From positions 382,967 through 446,966 of the forward strand of contig NZ_JAGYXY010000004.1 of assembly GCF_018362775.1 (NCBI RefSeq): a stretch of DNA of 64,000 nt. Direction: 5' to 3'. How positions within the stretch are numbered: the first letter of the stretch is position 1; each line of letters opens with the position of its first letter. Both the position numbers and the translations under genes were made by a program. Origin of the DNA: Alistipes montrealensis (GTDB lineage Bacteria > Bacteroidota > Bacteroidia > Bacteroidales > Rikenellaceae). The notes under the pieces were generated by a model. That model had not been told where the DNA came from, ran no database searches, and saw only the letters and a program-made list of their open reading frames with translations. Positions 1-8,177 of the stretch are shown one piece after another.

Positions 1-225
1 ATCCGTAGCGTGCGAGGTGATCAGCACCCGGTTTTCGGCGTCGTCGAGCAGGAGGCAGAAAAAACGCATCCTGTCGCCTGCGGGAAGGGCGAAATAGTGG
101 GCCACATGGTAGCGCGCATCGGCGAGCCGTGCCGAAAGGTCCTCGTAGAATGCGGCGTAGGAGACTTCGGGGATGTCGCTCAACGATACGGCCCGGGCAG
201 TATTGTCGGTTACGTAGTAATTCAT
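1..225 (-). CDS. hyfG: Hydrogenase-4 large-subunit/NuoC-like protein, N-terminal part (HyfG-like), truncated by window edge
   Basis: The frame opens with ATG at 225 and runs off the left edge, so only about 75 residues are visible. The start overlaps the stop of the preceding hyfF-like gene by four bases (ATGA), which indicates translational coupling. Position after hyfB, hyfC, hyfE and hyfF predicts HyfG, the subunit that in E. coli fuses a NuoC-like 30 kDa domain to the NiFe large subunit. The visible residues (ATG-proximal NYYVTDN, then an amphipathic stretch ending FFCLLLDD) suit a NuoC-like fold. The NiFe-binding cysteines would lie outside the window, so the identity rests mostly on gene order. 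Confidence 0.7.
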   Translation of the reverse strand, partial: MNYYVTDNTARAVSLSDIPEVSYAAFYEDLSARLADARYHVAHYFALPAGDRMRFFCLLLDDAENRVLITSHATD

Positions 226-1622
226 AGCGAAGCGATTTGGTCGATCAGCGTCAGGAGAAATTGCGGTTGCCAGAGGCCCAGCACGATGGCGGCGGCGAGC
301 AGCGACAGTGCCGACCACGACAGCGTGCGGGCGGTTTTCGAGGGATGCAGTTCGCCCTGGCTGGGCTGGTAGCAGAGGCGCAGCAGGCGCGAGCAGAAGG
401 AATAGATGACGATGCACAGGAGCAGGAGCATTCCGGCGACGAGCCACCAGCGCCCTTCGGCGATGGTTTGCTTGAGAATCATCAACTCGGAGAGGAAGAA
501 CGGCGACGGAGGGAAGGCCACCATGAGGACCATGCCCGTGAGCAGCCCGACAGCACCTACGCGGTTGATGTGGATGTAGTCGCCGATGCGGTTGATGCGG
601 TAGTTGTCATAGACCTGCCGCACGACGGCCATCTGGAGGAACAGGCTGCTCTTGACGAGCGTGTGGCAGACGACGTGGAACACCGCGGCCCAGACCCCGA
701 TGCCGCCGATGCCCAGTCCGATGGCCGCGATCCCCATGTTCTCGACCGTGGAGTAGGCCAGGAAGCGCTTGTAGTTGTTGGTTCGGCGCAGGAACAGCGC
801 GCCGATCATGAGCGACAGCACGCCGACGAGCAGCAGTACGGAGCGCACCCACGGGAAAACCTCCGTGGCGGCGAGCAGTTTGTAGATGCGGAAGACGGCC
901 AGGAACCCGGCGTTGACCAGTCCCGTAGAGATCAATGCCGCGGCGGGCGCCGGGGCGGCGAAGGCAGCGTCGATACCCACGGTATAGAGCGGGAACAGTT
1001 CGCATTTGCAACTGTAACCGCAGAGGATCAGCAAAAAGGCGGTCTTCAGGTAGAGGGCGTTGCTGCCCGGGGCCGCGGCGGCTACGGCCTCGTAGCCGAG
1101 CGACTCGCATTTGGTCGCAGCGGCCAGCAGCAGGATGCCCAGGTAGGCCATGGCGATACCTGTCGAGCAGACGAAGACGTATTTCCAGGCCGCTTCGAGC
1201 GCCTGGGCCGTGCGGCGGTGGTAGATGATGCCCGCCGAACAGAGCGTGGTGGCTTCGATGAAAATCCACGTCACGGCGAGGTTCGAGGCGAAATAGGCCC
1301 CCGCGATGGCCGTGGTGAGGAGCATCAGGAGTCCCGAGTAGGTACGGACCTGGCTGAAACTGCAATCGTGGAGGCTGGCCTTCGAGTGGAAGAAGGCGAA
1401 ACCGGAGACGATGCAGAGCAGTGCGTAGAAGAGCGTGCCCGGAGCGTCGAAGGTGAACCAGGCGGCCGAAGTCTGCCCGTAGAGTCCTCCGGCGGCGATC
1501 CAGACGGCAAAAGCAGCCTGCACGGCGTAGAAGACGATGCCCGCGAGGCGCAGCACGCTTTCGCGGCGGGCCGTGAAGGCCGCTGCGGCGACGAGGATGC
1601 TGAGGATGAGGTAACAGATCAT
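222..1622 (-). CDS. hyfF: Hydrogenase-4 membrane subunit F (proton-pumping antiporter-like)
   Basis: A 466-residue polytopic membrane protein of the NuoL/M/N-Mrp antiporter family. Visible family features are the central segment LAYSTVENMGIA, a conserved His-x-x-Val-Lys-Ser-Ser stretch (HTLVKSSLF) and a Lys in the helix AAWKYVFV, all typical of the proton channel. In group 4 hydrogenases this subunit couples ferredoxin- or formate-linked hydrogen turnover to ion pumping. It is somewhat shorter than E. coli HyfF (about 526 residues). It follows hyfE by 4 bases and overlaps the next gene by 4 bases, consistent with one polycistronic unit. Confidence 0.85.
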   Translation of the reverse strand: MICYLILSILVAAAAFTARRESVLRLAGIVFYAVQAAFAVWIAAGGLYGQTSAAWFTFDAPGTLFYALLCIVSGFAFFHSKASLHDCSFSQVRTYSGLLMLLTTAIAGAYFASNLAVTWIFIEATTLCSAGIIYHRRTAQALEAAWKYVFVCSTGIAMAYLGILLLAAATKCESLGYEAVAAAAPGSNALYLKTAFLLILCGYSCKCELFPLYTVGIDAAFAAPAPAAALISTGLVNAGFLAVFRIYKLLAATEVFPWVRSVLLLVGVLSLMIGALFLRRTNNYKRFLAYSTVENMGIAAIGLGIGGIGVWAAVFHVVCHTLVKSSLFLQMAVVRQVYDNYRINRIGDYIHINRVGAVGLLTGMVLMVAFPPSPFFLSELMILKQTIAEGRWWLVAGMLLLLCIVIYSFCSRLLRLCYQPSQGELHPSKTARTLSWSALSLLAAAIVLGLWQPQFLLTLIDQIASL

Positions 1623-1626
1623 GGCG

Positions 1627-2256
1627 TCAGTCTTTTACGTTGGTGAGCGAATCGGCGTCGTCGGCGTGGAGCTTGTCGTCGATCTTGGTGAAGAAGATGC
1701 CCAGCATCAGTACCGAGATGAGGATGTCGAGCAGGATGGCGAAGTTGATCAGCAGCGGCATCTCGACGCCGATGGCCGTCGAAAAGAGGAACACGCCGTT
1801 TTCGATCACGAGGAAGCCGATCATGTGCGAGAAGATGCGGCGGCGCATGACGATCAGGATCAGGCCGCTCAGCAGCGAATAGAGGGCTACGCCGAAGAAC
1901 ACCAGGTCGATGGTCGTGTCGGCGATGTAGTAGGTGACCGAGGCGCTCACGGCCAGCGCCATGAGCGACAGCAGGAGCGATCCCGACTGCGTCGAGCCGG
2001 AGCGGCTCACGCGGTTGATCTTCGTGCGGCGAATGACGGCGAAGAGCATTCCCGGGACGAGGATGCCTTTGAAAAGCAGGGTTTCGAGGCCGATGAAGGC
2101 CAGCTCGGCGGGGTTGATCGCGTGCAGGCGCACCAGTGCGATGGCGAACAGCAGCCACCCCTGAAGGCCGATCAGCGACGCGAAGTTGCGGAACCGTTCG
2201 GTGATCGCCAGGTAGACGAGCGTCACGACATAGAGGATAATCAGCGGCAGAATCAT
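1627..2256 (-). CDS. hyfE: Hydrogenase-4 membrane subunit E
   Basis: A 209-residue protein made almost entirely of hydrophobic helices, with short charged loops (RRTKINRVSRS, RRRIFSHM). Size and position between hyfC and hyfF match HyfE, a NuoK-like fusion subunit of the hydrogenase-4 membrane arm. Its start overlaps the end of hyfC by four bases. E. coli has a further antiporter-like gene, hyfD, between hyfC and hyfE. None is present here, a reduced arrangement also known in other Bacteroidota hydrogenase clusters. Confidence 0.85.
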   Translation of the reverse strand: MILPLIILYVVTLVYLAITERFRNFASLIGLQGWLLFAIALVRLHAINPAELAFIGLETLLFKGILVPGMLFAVIRRTKINRVSRSGSTQSGSLLLSLMALAVSASVTYYIADTTIDLVFFGVALYSLLSGLILIVMRRRIFSHMIGFLVIENGVFLFSTAIGVEMPLLINFAILLDILISVLMLGIFFTKIDDKLHADDADSLTNVKD

Positions 2257-3167
2257 TGGATACCGATGTTAAGTTGCAGCAGGTAGCCCGTGAAGAAGAC
2301 CAGGGCGGCCAATGCGGCGACGGTGAGAATGAATGTGGTGTTGCGGGCGAGTTTGTTGCGGGCCTGGGTCGATTCGACGATGCCCACCGAAAGTCCTGTA
2401 ATCAGCACTGCGAGCGGGGCCGCCGCCCACCAGCGGGGACAGCAGGTCGCGGCGACGGCGTTGGCTGCGATCACCGACAGTGCGGCGGTTTTGAGCCATC
2501 CGGCCATCTTGATGAACGCCAGGTCGACGCCGCAGTAGTCGAGACACATCACCTCGTGGATCATCGTCAGTTCGAGGTGCGTGCGGGGATCGTCGACCGG
2601 TACGCGCCCGGCTTCGGTGAAGACGATCTTCGTCAGCACGTAGGCTGCGAGCAGCAGCACGACGACGAGCTGCACGCCGTTCACGGCGTCGCCGGAGAAG
2701 ATCGCGGCGAAGGAGGTGTAACCCGACAACAGGGCCAGCGTGCCGAAGACCAGCATCAGGGCCGGTTCGATGAGTGCGCCGTACAACGCTTCGCGGCTGG
2801 CGCCCATGCCTTCGAACGAACTTCCGGTGTCCATGGCCGCCAGGATGAGGGCCACGCGGCCCAGGGCCAGCAGGTAGGCGAAGGCGACGAGGTCGCCGTC
2901 GAACGAGAGCACCGGCGGCAGGTCGCCGACGGGGATCAGCAGTGCGGCGACGAGCGCCGTGCCGAGCATGACCGACGGAGCCGTGCGGAACAGCGCCGTA
3001 GTGGTAGGGGAGTAGACGGCGCCTTTGCGCAGCAGCAGGCGTACGTCGTAGAGGTGCTGGGCGAAACGGATGCCCTTGCGGCCCGCCAGGAGCGCCCGGG
3101 TGCGGTTGATCAGACCCGGAATCGCGAGGGCTGCCAGCAGGAGCAGAAGTGTATTGAGTACTGCCAT
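2253..3167 (-). CDS. hyfC: Hydrogenase-4 membrane subunit C (NuoH-like)
   Basis: A 304-residue membrane protein of the complex I subunit 1/NuoH/HycD family, which anchors the peripheral hydrogenase arm to the membrane. The diagnostic loop is clear: EAGRVPVDDP followed by THLELTMIHE, near residues 190-210. The gene begins 3 bases after the hyfB stop and overlaps hyfE by 4, so it is translated from the same operon. Confidence 0.9.
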   Translation of the reverse strand: MAVLNTLLLLLAALAIPGLINRTRALLAGRKGIRFAQHLYDVRLLLRKGAVYSPTTTALFRTAPSVMLGTALVAALLIPVGDLPPVLSFDGDLVAFAYLLALGRVALILAAMDTGSSFEGMGASREALYGALIEPALMLVFGTLALLSGYTSFAAIFSGDAVNGVQLVVVLLLAAYVLTKIVFTEAGRVPVDDPRTHLELTMIHEVMCLDYCGVDLAFIKMAGWLKTAALSVIAANAVAATCCPRWWAAAPLAVLITGLSVGIVESTQARNKLARNTTFILTVAALAALVFFTGYLLQLNIGIQ

Positions 3168-3170
3168 CTT

Positions 3171-5168
3171 TTATATCATGTTAAATACCGACAACAGGAA
3201 CACCAGCCCCAGGAAGGCCAGTGCGAAGAGGATGTAATGGTTGATCTTGCCCGTGCGCAGGCGCATCACGCGCTGGTTGATCATACGCAGCAGTTCGACC
3301 CACCAGGCGGAGAAGAGTTTGCCGATGCGGTCGCGGTGGCCGATGTCGAACGTGTGGGCCGCAGGGAAGATTTCGCCTTTGCCCACGGGGGAGCCTTCGC
3401 CGCTGTTCTGGGTCAGCGACGTGGCGATGGACTGCAACCCTTCGGAGAAGGATTCGCCCGTGTACTGCATCCTCACGTTGGGCGCGGTGAAGCCGCAGCC
3501 CCAGGTGGGGCCTTTGGCGACGGTGCGTGTGCGCAGGGTGCGGCGGCGGAGCCAAAGCAGCAGGCATACCACGGCAATCAGCAGCCATGCCGTGCGTCCT
3601 ACGGCGGAGAGCGTGGGCGAGAGCAGCCAGTCGGCGGCGTCGGCAGGGGTGCGGAGGAAGAAGCCTGCGGCGCGGGTCACGGCCGAGACGGCCGCCCGGG
3701 GGAAAAGCCCGACGAAGAGGATGCCTGCGAGCGGCAGGGCCATGGCGGCGATGCGGAAATTGTCGGCTTCGGTCGATTCGGCGACCTCGTGGGTGCGGGG
3801 CGAGCCGAGGAAGACCGTGCCGTAGAGTTTGGTGAAGGCCATGACGACGAGCCCGCCGATCAGGGCCAGTGCGGCCAGTCCGGCGGCGGAGGCCAGCACG
3901 TTACTGCCCGAAGCGATGCCGTCGAGCATCCCGAGGTAGATGAGCAGTTCCGAGATGAAGCCGTTGAGGGGCGGCAGGGCGCAGATGGCCACGGTCCCCG
4001 TGAGGAAAAGGATTGCCGTGAGGGGCATATGCTTCGCCACTCCTCCCAGCGCATCGAGCGACGTGGTGCGGGTTTGCGAGAGAAGGTTGCCCGCGCCGAA
4101 GAAGAGCAGGGTCTTGAACAGCGAGTGGTTGAGCGTGTGCAGCAGGGCGCCCGCGATGCCGCACAGCGCGACGAGCTGGTTGCCCGATGATTTACCCAGC
4201 GCGGCGATGCCGAGGCCGATGAGGATGATGCCGACGTTCTCGATCGACGAGTAGGCCAGCAGGCGCTTTACGTCGTTTTGCAGGACGGCGAGGATTACGC
4301 CCCAGACGCCCGTAACGATGCCTGCCGTGAGCAGGATCACCCCTGCGGTGTGCAGGGCGGGCTGTTCGCCCAGCGCAGCCGTGACGCGCAGCAGGCCGTA
4401 GATGCCCGTCTTGATCATCACGCCCGACATCAGGGCCGAAACGTGGGACGGGGCTGCGGGGTGTGCTTCCGGGAGCCAGACGTGCATCGGGAAAAGGCCC
4501 GCCTTCATGCCGAAGCCGAGGAGGAAGACGATGAGCAGCGGCAGGGCCGGTTCGGTGCGGAAATATTCGCCCAGCGCGCTGAACGAGGCGGCGCCGCAGA
4601 CGGCGTCGAGCCGCACGAAACCCACGATGAGCAGCACGAAGCCGATGTGCATCATGATCAGGTAGGAGAGCGCCGCACGCCGGACCTCGCGACGCTGGGC
4701 GTCGAAAAGGATCAGCAGGAACGACGCCACGGTCATCAGTTCCCAGAAAAAGAGGAACGAGAAGCCTCCGTCGGAGAGGACCACGCCCAGCATGGCGTAA
4801 AACATCACCACCAGCGCCGTGTAGTGCAGCGAGATGTGGGCCGGGGATTTGCTTCGGAGGTAGTGCTCGAGGTAGCCCCGCGAGTAGAGCACTGCGGAGA
4901 CCGCACCGACCGAAATGATTAAAACGAACAGCGCCGAGAGGCTGTCCATCGAGCCGGTGTCGCCGCCGAAAATCGTGCCGGGGATCGACCACAGCAGCTC
5001 GTGGGCGGTTCCGGCGAGCACCCCGACGGCATGCGCCGAGCACCACAGGGCTCCGACGGCCGTGAGGGCCAGTGCGGTCCAGACTTTGGACCGCAGCGGC
5101 GCGGCAAAAACGGCTGCCGCCACCACCCCCAGGGCGAGAAGTGAATAGAGAAAAAACATATTTCGCAA
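3171..5168 (-). CDS. hyfB: Hydrogenase-4 membrane subunit B (NuoL-like proton pump)
   Basis: A 665-residue polytopic protein, close to the length of E. coli HyfB (about 672). It has the antiporter signature LPEAHPAAPSHVSALMSGVM, the lumen-facing LLAYSSIENVGI segment and a HTLNHSLFKTLLF helix with conserved His and Lys. It is the first hyf gene in this direction. The gap to rsmE upstream is only about 11 bases, so the hydrogenase genes may share the rsmE promoter. The product would form one proton-translocating module of a membrane-bound NiFe hydrogenase. Catalytic subunits and maturation genes, if present, lie left of the window. Confidence 0.9.
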   Translation of the reverse strand: MRNMFFLYSLLALGVVAAAVFAAPLRSKVWTALALTAVGALWCSAHAVGVLAGTAHELLWSIPGTIFGGDTGSMDSLSALFVLIISVGAVSAVLYSRGYLEHYLRSKSPAHISLHYTALVVMFYAMLGVVLSDGGFSFLFFWELMTVASFLLILFDAQRREVRRAALSYLIMMHIGFVLLIVGFVRLDAVCGAASFSALGEYFRTEPALPLLIVFLLGFGMKAGLFPMHVWLPEAHPAAPSHVSALMSGVMIKTGIYGLLRVTAALGEQPALHTAGVILLTAGIVTGVWGVILAVLQNDVKRLLAYSSIENVGIILIGLGIAALGKSSGNQLVALCGIAGALLHTLNHSLFKTLLFFGAGNLLSQTRTTSLDALGGVAKHMPLTAILFLTGTVAICALPPLNGFISELLIYLGMLDGIASGSNVLASAAGLAALALIGGLVVMAFTKLYGTVFLGSPRTHEVAESTEADNFRIAAMALPLAGILFVGLFPRAAVSAVTRAAGFFLRTPADAADWLLSPTLSAVGRTAWLLIAVVCLLLWLRRRTLRTRTVAKGPTWGCGFTAPNVRMQYTGESFSEGLQSIATSLTQNSGEGSPVGKGEIFPAAHTFDIGHRDRIGKLFSAWWVELLRMINQRVMRLRTGKINHYILFALAFLGLVFLLSVFNMI

Positions 5169-5179
5169 TTATTGTATTC

Positions 5180-5893
5180 CTAACCGTTGACCACCGCTGC
5201 CATGACCACAGCCGTGAGGGCCGCGGTCTCGGTGCGCAGGCGTTGCTGCCCGAGGGTGATCTCTTCGAAACCGTTTGCCAGCGCAAAATCGATTTCCGCA
5301 GGTGAAAAATCGCCTTCGGGACCGATGAAAACCAGGGCCGCCTCTCCCGGACGGAGTGTCCGGGCCAGGTAGGCTTTGCCGGCGGGCGACTGGGCCGGGG
5401 CGCAGTGGGCGATGAACTTCCGGCCTTCGAACGGGCGCAGCACCGCTTCGCGGAAGGGCGTGAGCGGTTCCAGCAGCGGCCGGTAGGCTTTGAGCGATTG
5501 TTTGAGCGCCGCGGTGACGACCTTTTCGCCCCGTTCTGGCTTGAAGACCCGGCGTTCGCTGTGTTCCGTTTCTAACGGGATGAACGCCGTGACGCCTACT
5601 TCGGTGGCTTTTTCGAGAAACCATTCGAAGCGGTCCGAGTTTTTGGTCGGCGCGACGGCCATCGTCAGCGCGTAGGGCAGTTTTTCGAATCCGGCTTCGG
5701 TGCTGACAACCCGCACGGTACAGCGTTTGGGGTTGTCGTCGGTGATTTCGCAACAAAATAAATTGCCCCGTCCGTCAGTTATATGAATGCGCCCGCCACG
5801 CTGGAGCCGCAGTACGCGGATGCAGTGTTTCGACTCCTCCTCGCTCAGCGTATGGAGCGGGGGAACGATGTCCGGCGCGTAAAAGAGTTGCAT
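5180..5893 (-). CDS. rsmE: 16S rRNA (uracil(1498)-N(3))-methyltransferase RsmE
   Basis: A 237-residue SPOUT methyltransferase that methylates U1498 of 16S rRNA using S-adenosylmethionine. The C-terminal knot motifs are intact: FIGPEGDFSPAEI near residue 190 and LGQQRLRTETAAL near residue 215. The N terminus (HCIRVLRLQRGG) matches the RNA-binding PUA-like domain. Start is ATG at 5893. The gene is immediately upstream of and co-directional with the hydrogenase operon, without an obvious terminator between them, an unexpected pairing of a housekeeping gene with an energy-metabolism operon. Confidence 0.95.
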   Translation of the reverse strand: MQLFYAPDIVPPLHTLSEEESKHCIRVLRLQRGGRIHITDGRGNLFCCEITDDNPKRCTVRVVSTEAGFEKLPYALTMAVAPTKNSDRFEWFLEKATEVGVTAFIPLETEHSERRVFKPERGEKVVTAALKQSLKAYRPLLEPLTPFREAVLRPFEGRKFIAHCAPAQSPAGKAYLARTLRPGEAALVFIGPEGDFSPAEIDFALANGFEEITLGQQRLRTETAALTAVVMAAVVNG

Positions 5894-5934
5894 GTTGGAG
5901 ACGTATTATTTATTTTATTTACAGATTTTTATTA

Positions 5935-5965
5935 TAACTTTGTCAAATAATGCGCGACAAAGTTA
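5935..5965. promoter_or_regulatory. Palindromic pair of opposing -7 promoter boxes
   Basis: A perfect 10-base inverted repeat (5935-5944 and 5956-5965) contains TAACTTTG on both strands, each fitting the Bacteroidota -7 box TAnnTTTG. The plus-strand box would serve the M3 peptidase gene at 5984, the minus-strand box rsmE and possibly the hydrogenase genes. Because the boxes point at each other across 11 bases, initiation complexes would overlap. No clear -33 TTTG is seen on either side. Confidence 0.55.
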
Positions 5966-5983
5966 CATAAAATAACACGATCG

Positions 5984-8137
5984 ATGAAACGTATCACCGC
6001 TTTATTAACACTTTTTCTGGCCATGACATTCGTATCCTGCAAGTCCGGGAAAACCGTAGGTGAAAATCCATTTTTCTCTGCCTGGGAAACTCCCTACGGC
6101 GTGCCGCCGTTCGATAAGATCGAACCCGGGCACTTCCTGCCCGCGCTCGAACGCGGCATGTCGCTGCACGAGGCCGAGATCGATGCCATCACGTCGAACA
6201 ACGACGCCCCGACGTTCGAGAACGTCATCCTCGCCCATGACAATTCGGGGAAAATGCTTTCGCAGGTAGAGTTGATTTTCGGGATGCTCTGCGCCGCGGA
6301 GAATACCCCGGCCATGCAGGCGCTTGAGGAGCAGGTGATGCCCCTTATGGCGGCGCACAGCGATAAGATCCGCCTCAACGAAAAACTTTTCGAACGCATC
6401 CGGGCGGTTTACGACCAGCGCGCCGCGTTGGGTCTCGACGCCGAACAGAGCCGCCTGCTGGAGAAGACCTACCGCGATTTCGTACGTGCGGGAGCGCTGC
6501 TCGACGCGGAGCAGAAGGCGCGCCTGAAGGCGATCAACGAGGAGTTGTCGCTCACGTCGGTGAAATTCGGACAGAACATCCTGGCCGAGAACAACAACTA
6601 TGCGCTGGAACTTACGGCGGCCGACCTCGACGGGGTTCCGGTTTCGGCCCGCGATCAGGCCCGCGACAAGGCCGAGGCGATGGGGCGGAAGGGTAAATAC
6701 GTCTTTACGCTGCACAAACCCAGTCTGATCCCGTTCCTGACCTATGCTTCGAAGCGCGAACTGCGCGAGGAGATTTACAAAGCCTATATCAACCGCTGCA
6801 ACAACGGCGACCAGTACGACAACAAGCAACTGATCAACGATTTCATCCGCCTGCGTACGGAGAAGGCCCACCTGCTGGGTTATCCGTCGTACGCCGCCTA
6901 CGTCGTGGCCGACCAGATGGCCGGAACGACCGACGCCGTGTACGGCCTGCTGGAGGAGATCTGGACCCCGGCGCTCGAAAGCGCCAAGGGCGAGTTGTCC
7001 GAGATGGAGGCGTTGTTCAAGAAGGACTTCCCCGACGGCGAGTTCGCTTCGTGGGACTGGTGGTATTACGCCGAGAAGGTCCGCAAACAGAAATATGCGC
7101 TTGACGAGGAGATGCTGCGGCCCTATTTCTCGCTGGAGAACGTGCAGGGAGGCATTTTCTTCCTGGCCAACCGCCTTTACGGCATCACGTTCCGGCCGAT
7201 CGTCGTGCCGCTGTACCACCCCGACGCCACGGCTTACGAGGTGCTCGATGTCGACCAGTCACACCTGGGCGTGCTCTATTTCGACTACTTCCCGCGCGAC
7301 GGCAAGAGCCAGGGCGCCTGGTGCGGCAACTATGTCGAGCAGACTTACGAGGACGGCAAGCGTGTGGCGCCCGTGGTGTCGATCGTCTGCAACTTCACGC
7401 GCCCGGTGGGCGATACTCCCGCGCTGCTGACGCTCGACGAGACCGAGACGCTGTTCCACGAGTTCGGCCATGCGCTCCACTTCCTGTTCCACGACGTGAA
7501 GTACCGCGGCCTCACGGAGGTCGAAGGCGACTTCGTGGAACTGCCTTCGCAGTTGATGGAGAACTGGGCGTTCGACTCCGAAGTGCTGAAGCAGTATGCC
7601 GTTCATTACCGCTCGAACGAGGTGATCCCGAAATACCTGGTCGAAAAACTGCACCGCAGCGAACTCTTCAACCAAGGGTTTATGACGACCGAACTGATCG
7701 CTTCGTCGCTTTCGGACATGGATATCCATTCGATGACCGAGTATGCGCCTTTCGATCCGATGGAGTTCGAGCGCAAGTCCCTGACCGAAAAACGCGGACT
7801 GATCCCGCAGATCGAGCCGCGCTACCATTATCCCTATTTTTCGCACATCTTCGACGGAGGCTACTCGGCAGGCTACTATTTTTATACGTGGGCCGAGGTG
7901 CTCGACAAGGATACGTTCGAGGCTTTCCGCGAGAGCGGCGACCTGTTCAACAAGAAGATCGCCGACGATTTCCGCCGCAAGGTGCTCGCCCGCGGCGGTT
8001 CGGAGGACGGTATGACGATGTACCGCGATTTCCGCGGCAAGGACCCCGACAAGAAAGCGATGCTTCGCAGCCGCGGCCTGCTGGACGAACCCGAACCGTC
8101 CGATAAAGACGCCGCGCCCGCTGCCCCCGAAATCTGA
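5984..8137 (+). CDS. M3 family zinc metallopeptidase lipoprotein (peptidyl-dipeptidase Dcp-like), copy 1
   Basis: A 717-residue thimet oligopeptidase/Dcp-family enzyme, expected to cleave short peptides or release C-terminal dipeptides. The zinc motif HEFGHALH lies near residue 491 and the following conserved Glu segment (LPSQLMENWAF) and tyrosine-rich substrate region (HIFDGGYSAGYY) are intact. An N-terminal lipoprotein signal ends at Cys20 (MTFVSC), so the enzyme is exported and lipid-anchored rather than cytoplasmic like E. coli OpdA. A second related gene follows 40 bases downstream, indicating tandem duplication and divergence. Confidence 0.92.
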   Translation: MKRITALLTLFLAMTFVSCKSGKTVGENPFFSAWETPYGVPPFDKIEPGHFLPALERGMSLHEAEIDAITSNNDAPTFENVILAHDNSGKMLSQVELIFGMLCAAENTPAMQALEEQVMPLMAAHSDKIRLNEKLFERIRAVYDQRAALGLDAEQSRLLEKTYRDFVRAGALLDAEQKARLKAINEELSLTSVKFGQNILAENNNYALELTAADLDGVPVSARDQARDKAEAMGRKGKYVFTLHKPSLIPFLTYASKRELREEIYKAYINRCNNGDQYDNKQLINDFIRLRTEKAHLLGYPSYAAYVVADQMAGTTDAVYGLLEEIWTPALESAKGELSEMEALFKKDFPDGEFASWDWWYYAEKVRKQKYALDEEMLRPYFSLENVQGGIFFLANRLYGITFRPIVVPLYHPDATAYEVLDVDQSHLGVLYFDYFPRDGKSQGAWCGNYVEQTYEDGKRVAPVVSIVCNFTRPVGDTPALLTLDETETLFHEFGHALHFLFHDVKYRGLTEVEGDFVELPSQLMENWAFDSEVLKQYAVHYRSNEVIPKYLVEKLHRSELFNQGFMTTELIASSLSDMDIHSMTEYAPFDPMEFERKSLTEKRGLIPQIEPRYHYPYFSHIFDGGYSAGYYFYTWAEVLDKDTFEAFRESGDLFNKKIADDFRRKVLARGGSEDGMTMYRDFRGKDPDKKAMLRSRGLLDEPEPSDKDAAPAAPEI

Positions 8138-8177
8138 CCTGTAACCCATCGAGAAGAAACCGCATAACTGATATAAA

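Noticed and set aside
237..4190. Long plus-strand open frames opposite the hydrogenase genes
   Set aside because: They are rich in Arg, Glu, Asp, His and Gln, lack domains and mirror high-GC codon bias of the real minus-strand genes.
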